Shown here: positions 63,549 to 64,000 of the stretch, piece after piece
How the letters are laid out: the number at the start of each line of letters is the position of its first letter
Position numbering within the stretch: position 1 is the stretch's first letter
NCBI GenBank assembly: GCA_036006525.1
Contig: DASYPP010000047.1
Location: forward strand, 8,305 to 72,304
DNA from: DASYPP01 sp036006525
GTDB taxonomy: Bacteria > Gemmatimonadota > Gemmatimonadetes > Gemmatimonadales > GWC2-71-9
DNA length: 64,000 nucleotides
Direction of reading: 5' to 3'
Program-made: the position numbers and the translations under genes
The notes under the pieces: model-generated
The model's database searches: none
Told to the model about the DNA's origin: nothing
What the model saw: the letters and a program-made list of their open reading frames with translations, nothing else

Positions 63549-64000
63549 ATGAAAAAACACGCACTGGAGGCGTATCGCCGGCATCTGCCTCATTGGCGCG
63601 CCCCAGAGAGTACCTATATGGTGAACTGGTGCCTTAAGACAAGGCAGCCGGATCTCTCCGGGCCTGAGCGTTCAATAGTGACTTCAGCGATTCGTCATTT
63701 CGAGGACGATCGCTATGGCTTGCACGCATTCGTCGTCATGAACGATCACGCACATGTCATCGTAACACCTCGGACCGATCATGACCTGGAAGACATAGTG
63801 CGGTCATGGAAGTCATTCACGGCCAATCGAATGCAGCGAGTCTTCGGGCGTGTTGGTGTGATATGGCAGGACGAGTACTACGACAGGATTCTTCGAAATG
63901 CGCGTGATTACCAGGAAAAGGTTCGCTACATCCTGGAAAATCCGGCCCGGCGCTGGCCCCGGTTGATCAAGTATCCGTGGGTGGGGTTAGGCAAAGCTGG
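63549..64000 (+). CDS. REP-associated tyrosine transposase (Y1/HUH, RAYT), runs off the right edge
   Basis: The frame is open from ATG 63549 to the edge and gives 150 visible residues, which include the full catalytic core of a Y1 transposase of the IS200/RAYT group. The metal-binding HUH motif is MNDHAHVIV (His67 and His69). The family segment WQDEYYDRILRN lies at about 106-117, and the nucleophile Tyr121 is in RDYQEKVRYILENPARR. The N-terminus HLPHWRAPESTYMVNWCL is typical of stand-alone RAYTs, which process REP hairpins rather than carry inverted-repeat insertion-sequence ends. GGAG lies 6 bases upstream. Base usage is clearly less GC-rich than in neighbours, suggesting transfer. CAACGGAG here mirrors CTCCGTTG at 63499-63506, the divergent oxidase's ribosome-binding region. 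Confidence 0.92.
   Translation, partial: MKKHALEAYRRHLPHWRAPESTYMVNWCLKTRQPDLSGPERSIVTSAIRHFEDDRYGLHAFVVMNDHAHVIVTPRTDHDLEDIVRSWKSFTANRMQRVFGRVGVIWQDEYYDRILRNARDYQEKVRYILENPARRWPRLIKYPWVGLGKA

Noticed and set aside
62193..63550. Frameshift splitting the FAD oxidoreductase into two frames
   Set aside because: The frame is in fact continuous through the Rossmann motif; only a canonical start codon is missing. The other-frame product at 63149-63550 has no family features.
1..64000. tRNA, rRNA, riboswitch or prophage genes
   Set aside because: Read for cloverleaf-like arms, GTTCRA loops, rRNA landmarks and phage structural genes; none could be supported.

Overview
The window is GC-rich bacterial chromosome (about two thirds G+C by eye), densely coded on both strands, with many 4-base start/stop overlaps. 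The cell is Gram-negative: a SusC/SusD pair, an Omp85-like barrel, TolC and RND efflux parts, a TorF-type porin and several lipoproteins are encoded. A GSI-alpha glutamine synthetase, a futalosine-pathway menaquinone enzyme (MqnD), an ECF42-type sigma factor beside a YCII protein and many secreted Ig-like or beta-propeller proteins fit a soil or freshwater Gemmatimonadota-like organism. That assignment is an inference from gene content, because no rRNA or other marker lies in the window.

Layout. 1-7.9 kb: tail of a radical SAM enzyme, a zinc-ribbon protein, susD and susC behind a clear promoter, a small membrane protein and an Omp85-like barrel. 8-13.9 kb: HAD phosphatase, glnA, the YCII/reductase-like/ECF42 cassette and a zinc-ribbon membrane protein. 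14-22.6 kb: mqnD, then a signalling and polysaccharide block (HD-GYP response regulator, CheY-like receiver, membrane-anchored 1160-residue HEAT protein, processive GT2 glycosyltransferase, receiver-DHp protein without ATPase); the last four genes overlap. 22.6-30 kb: PlsB-like acyltransferase, HtpX-like M48 protease with LemA, and three overlapping regulators (AraC-like, CheY-like, MerR-like) diverging from a 45-residue lipoprotein across paired operator-like repeats. 30-43 kb: isolated pseudopilin, Fis-type regulator, OB/HD nuclease, secreted proteins, cspA with a terminator in its leader, a binding-protein/chemoreceptor pair, an outer-membrane barrel with a CsgG-like lipoprotein, and a cupredoxin. 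43-55.7 kb: signal peptidase, TolB-like propeller, PrxQ, two secreted metallopeptidases, a CBS protein and an RND/TolC/adaptor efflux operon. 55.7-63.5 kb: small proteins, a second HEAT protein, a porin and a putrescine-use operon (FAD oxidase, PotD-like lipoprotein, PatA-like transaminase). 63.5 kb to the end: a REP-associated tyrosine transposase running off the edge.

Two patterns cross the window. First, gene junctions repeatedly carry short imperfect tandem repeats with a 7-10 base period, often as two facing complementary arms 17-80 bases apart. Unit sequences differ between sites but fall into a few families, and the arms often include a gene's stop codon, ribosome-binding region or terminal codons. 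Second, several genes with an obvious N-terminus have no in-frame ATG, GTG or TTG where one is expected; three have ATC (or ATT/ATA) and one CTG at normal distance from a Shine-Dalgarno-like sequence.

No tRNA, rRNA, CRISPR array or prophage was seen. Starts were chosen from ribosome-binding sites, signal peptides and family N-termini and may differ from automated calls.
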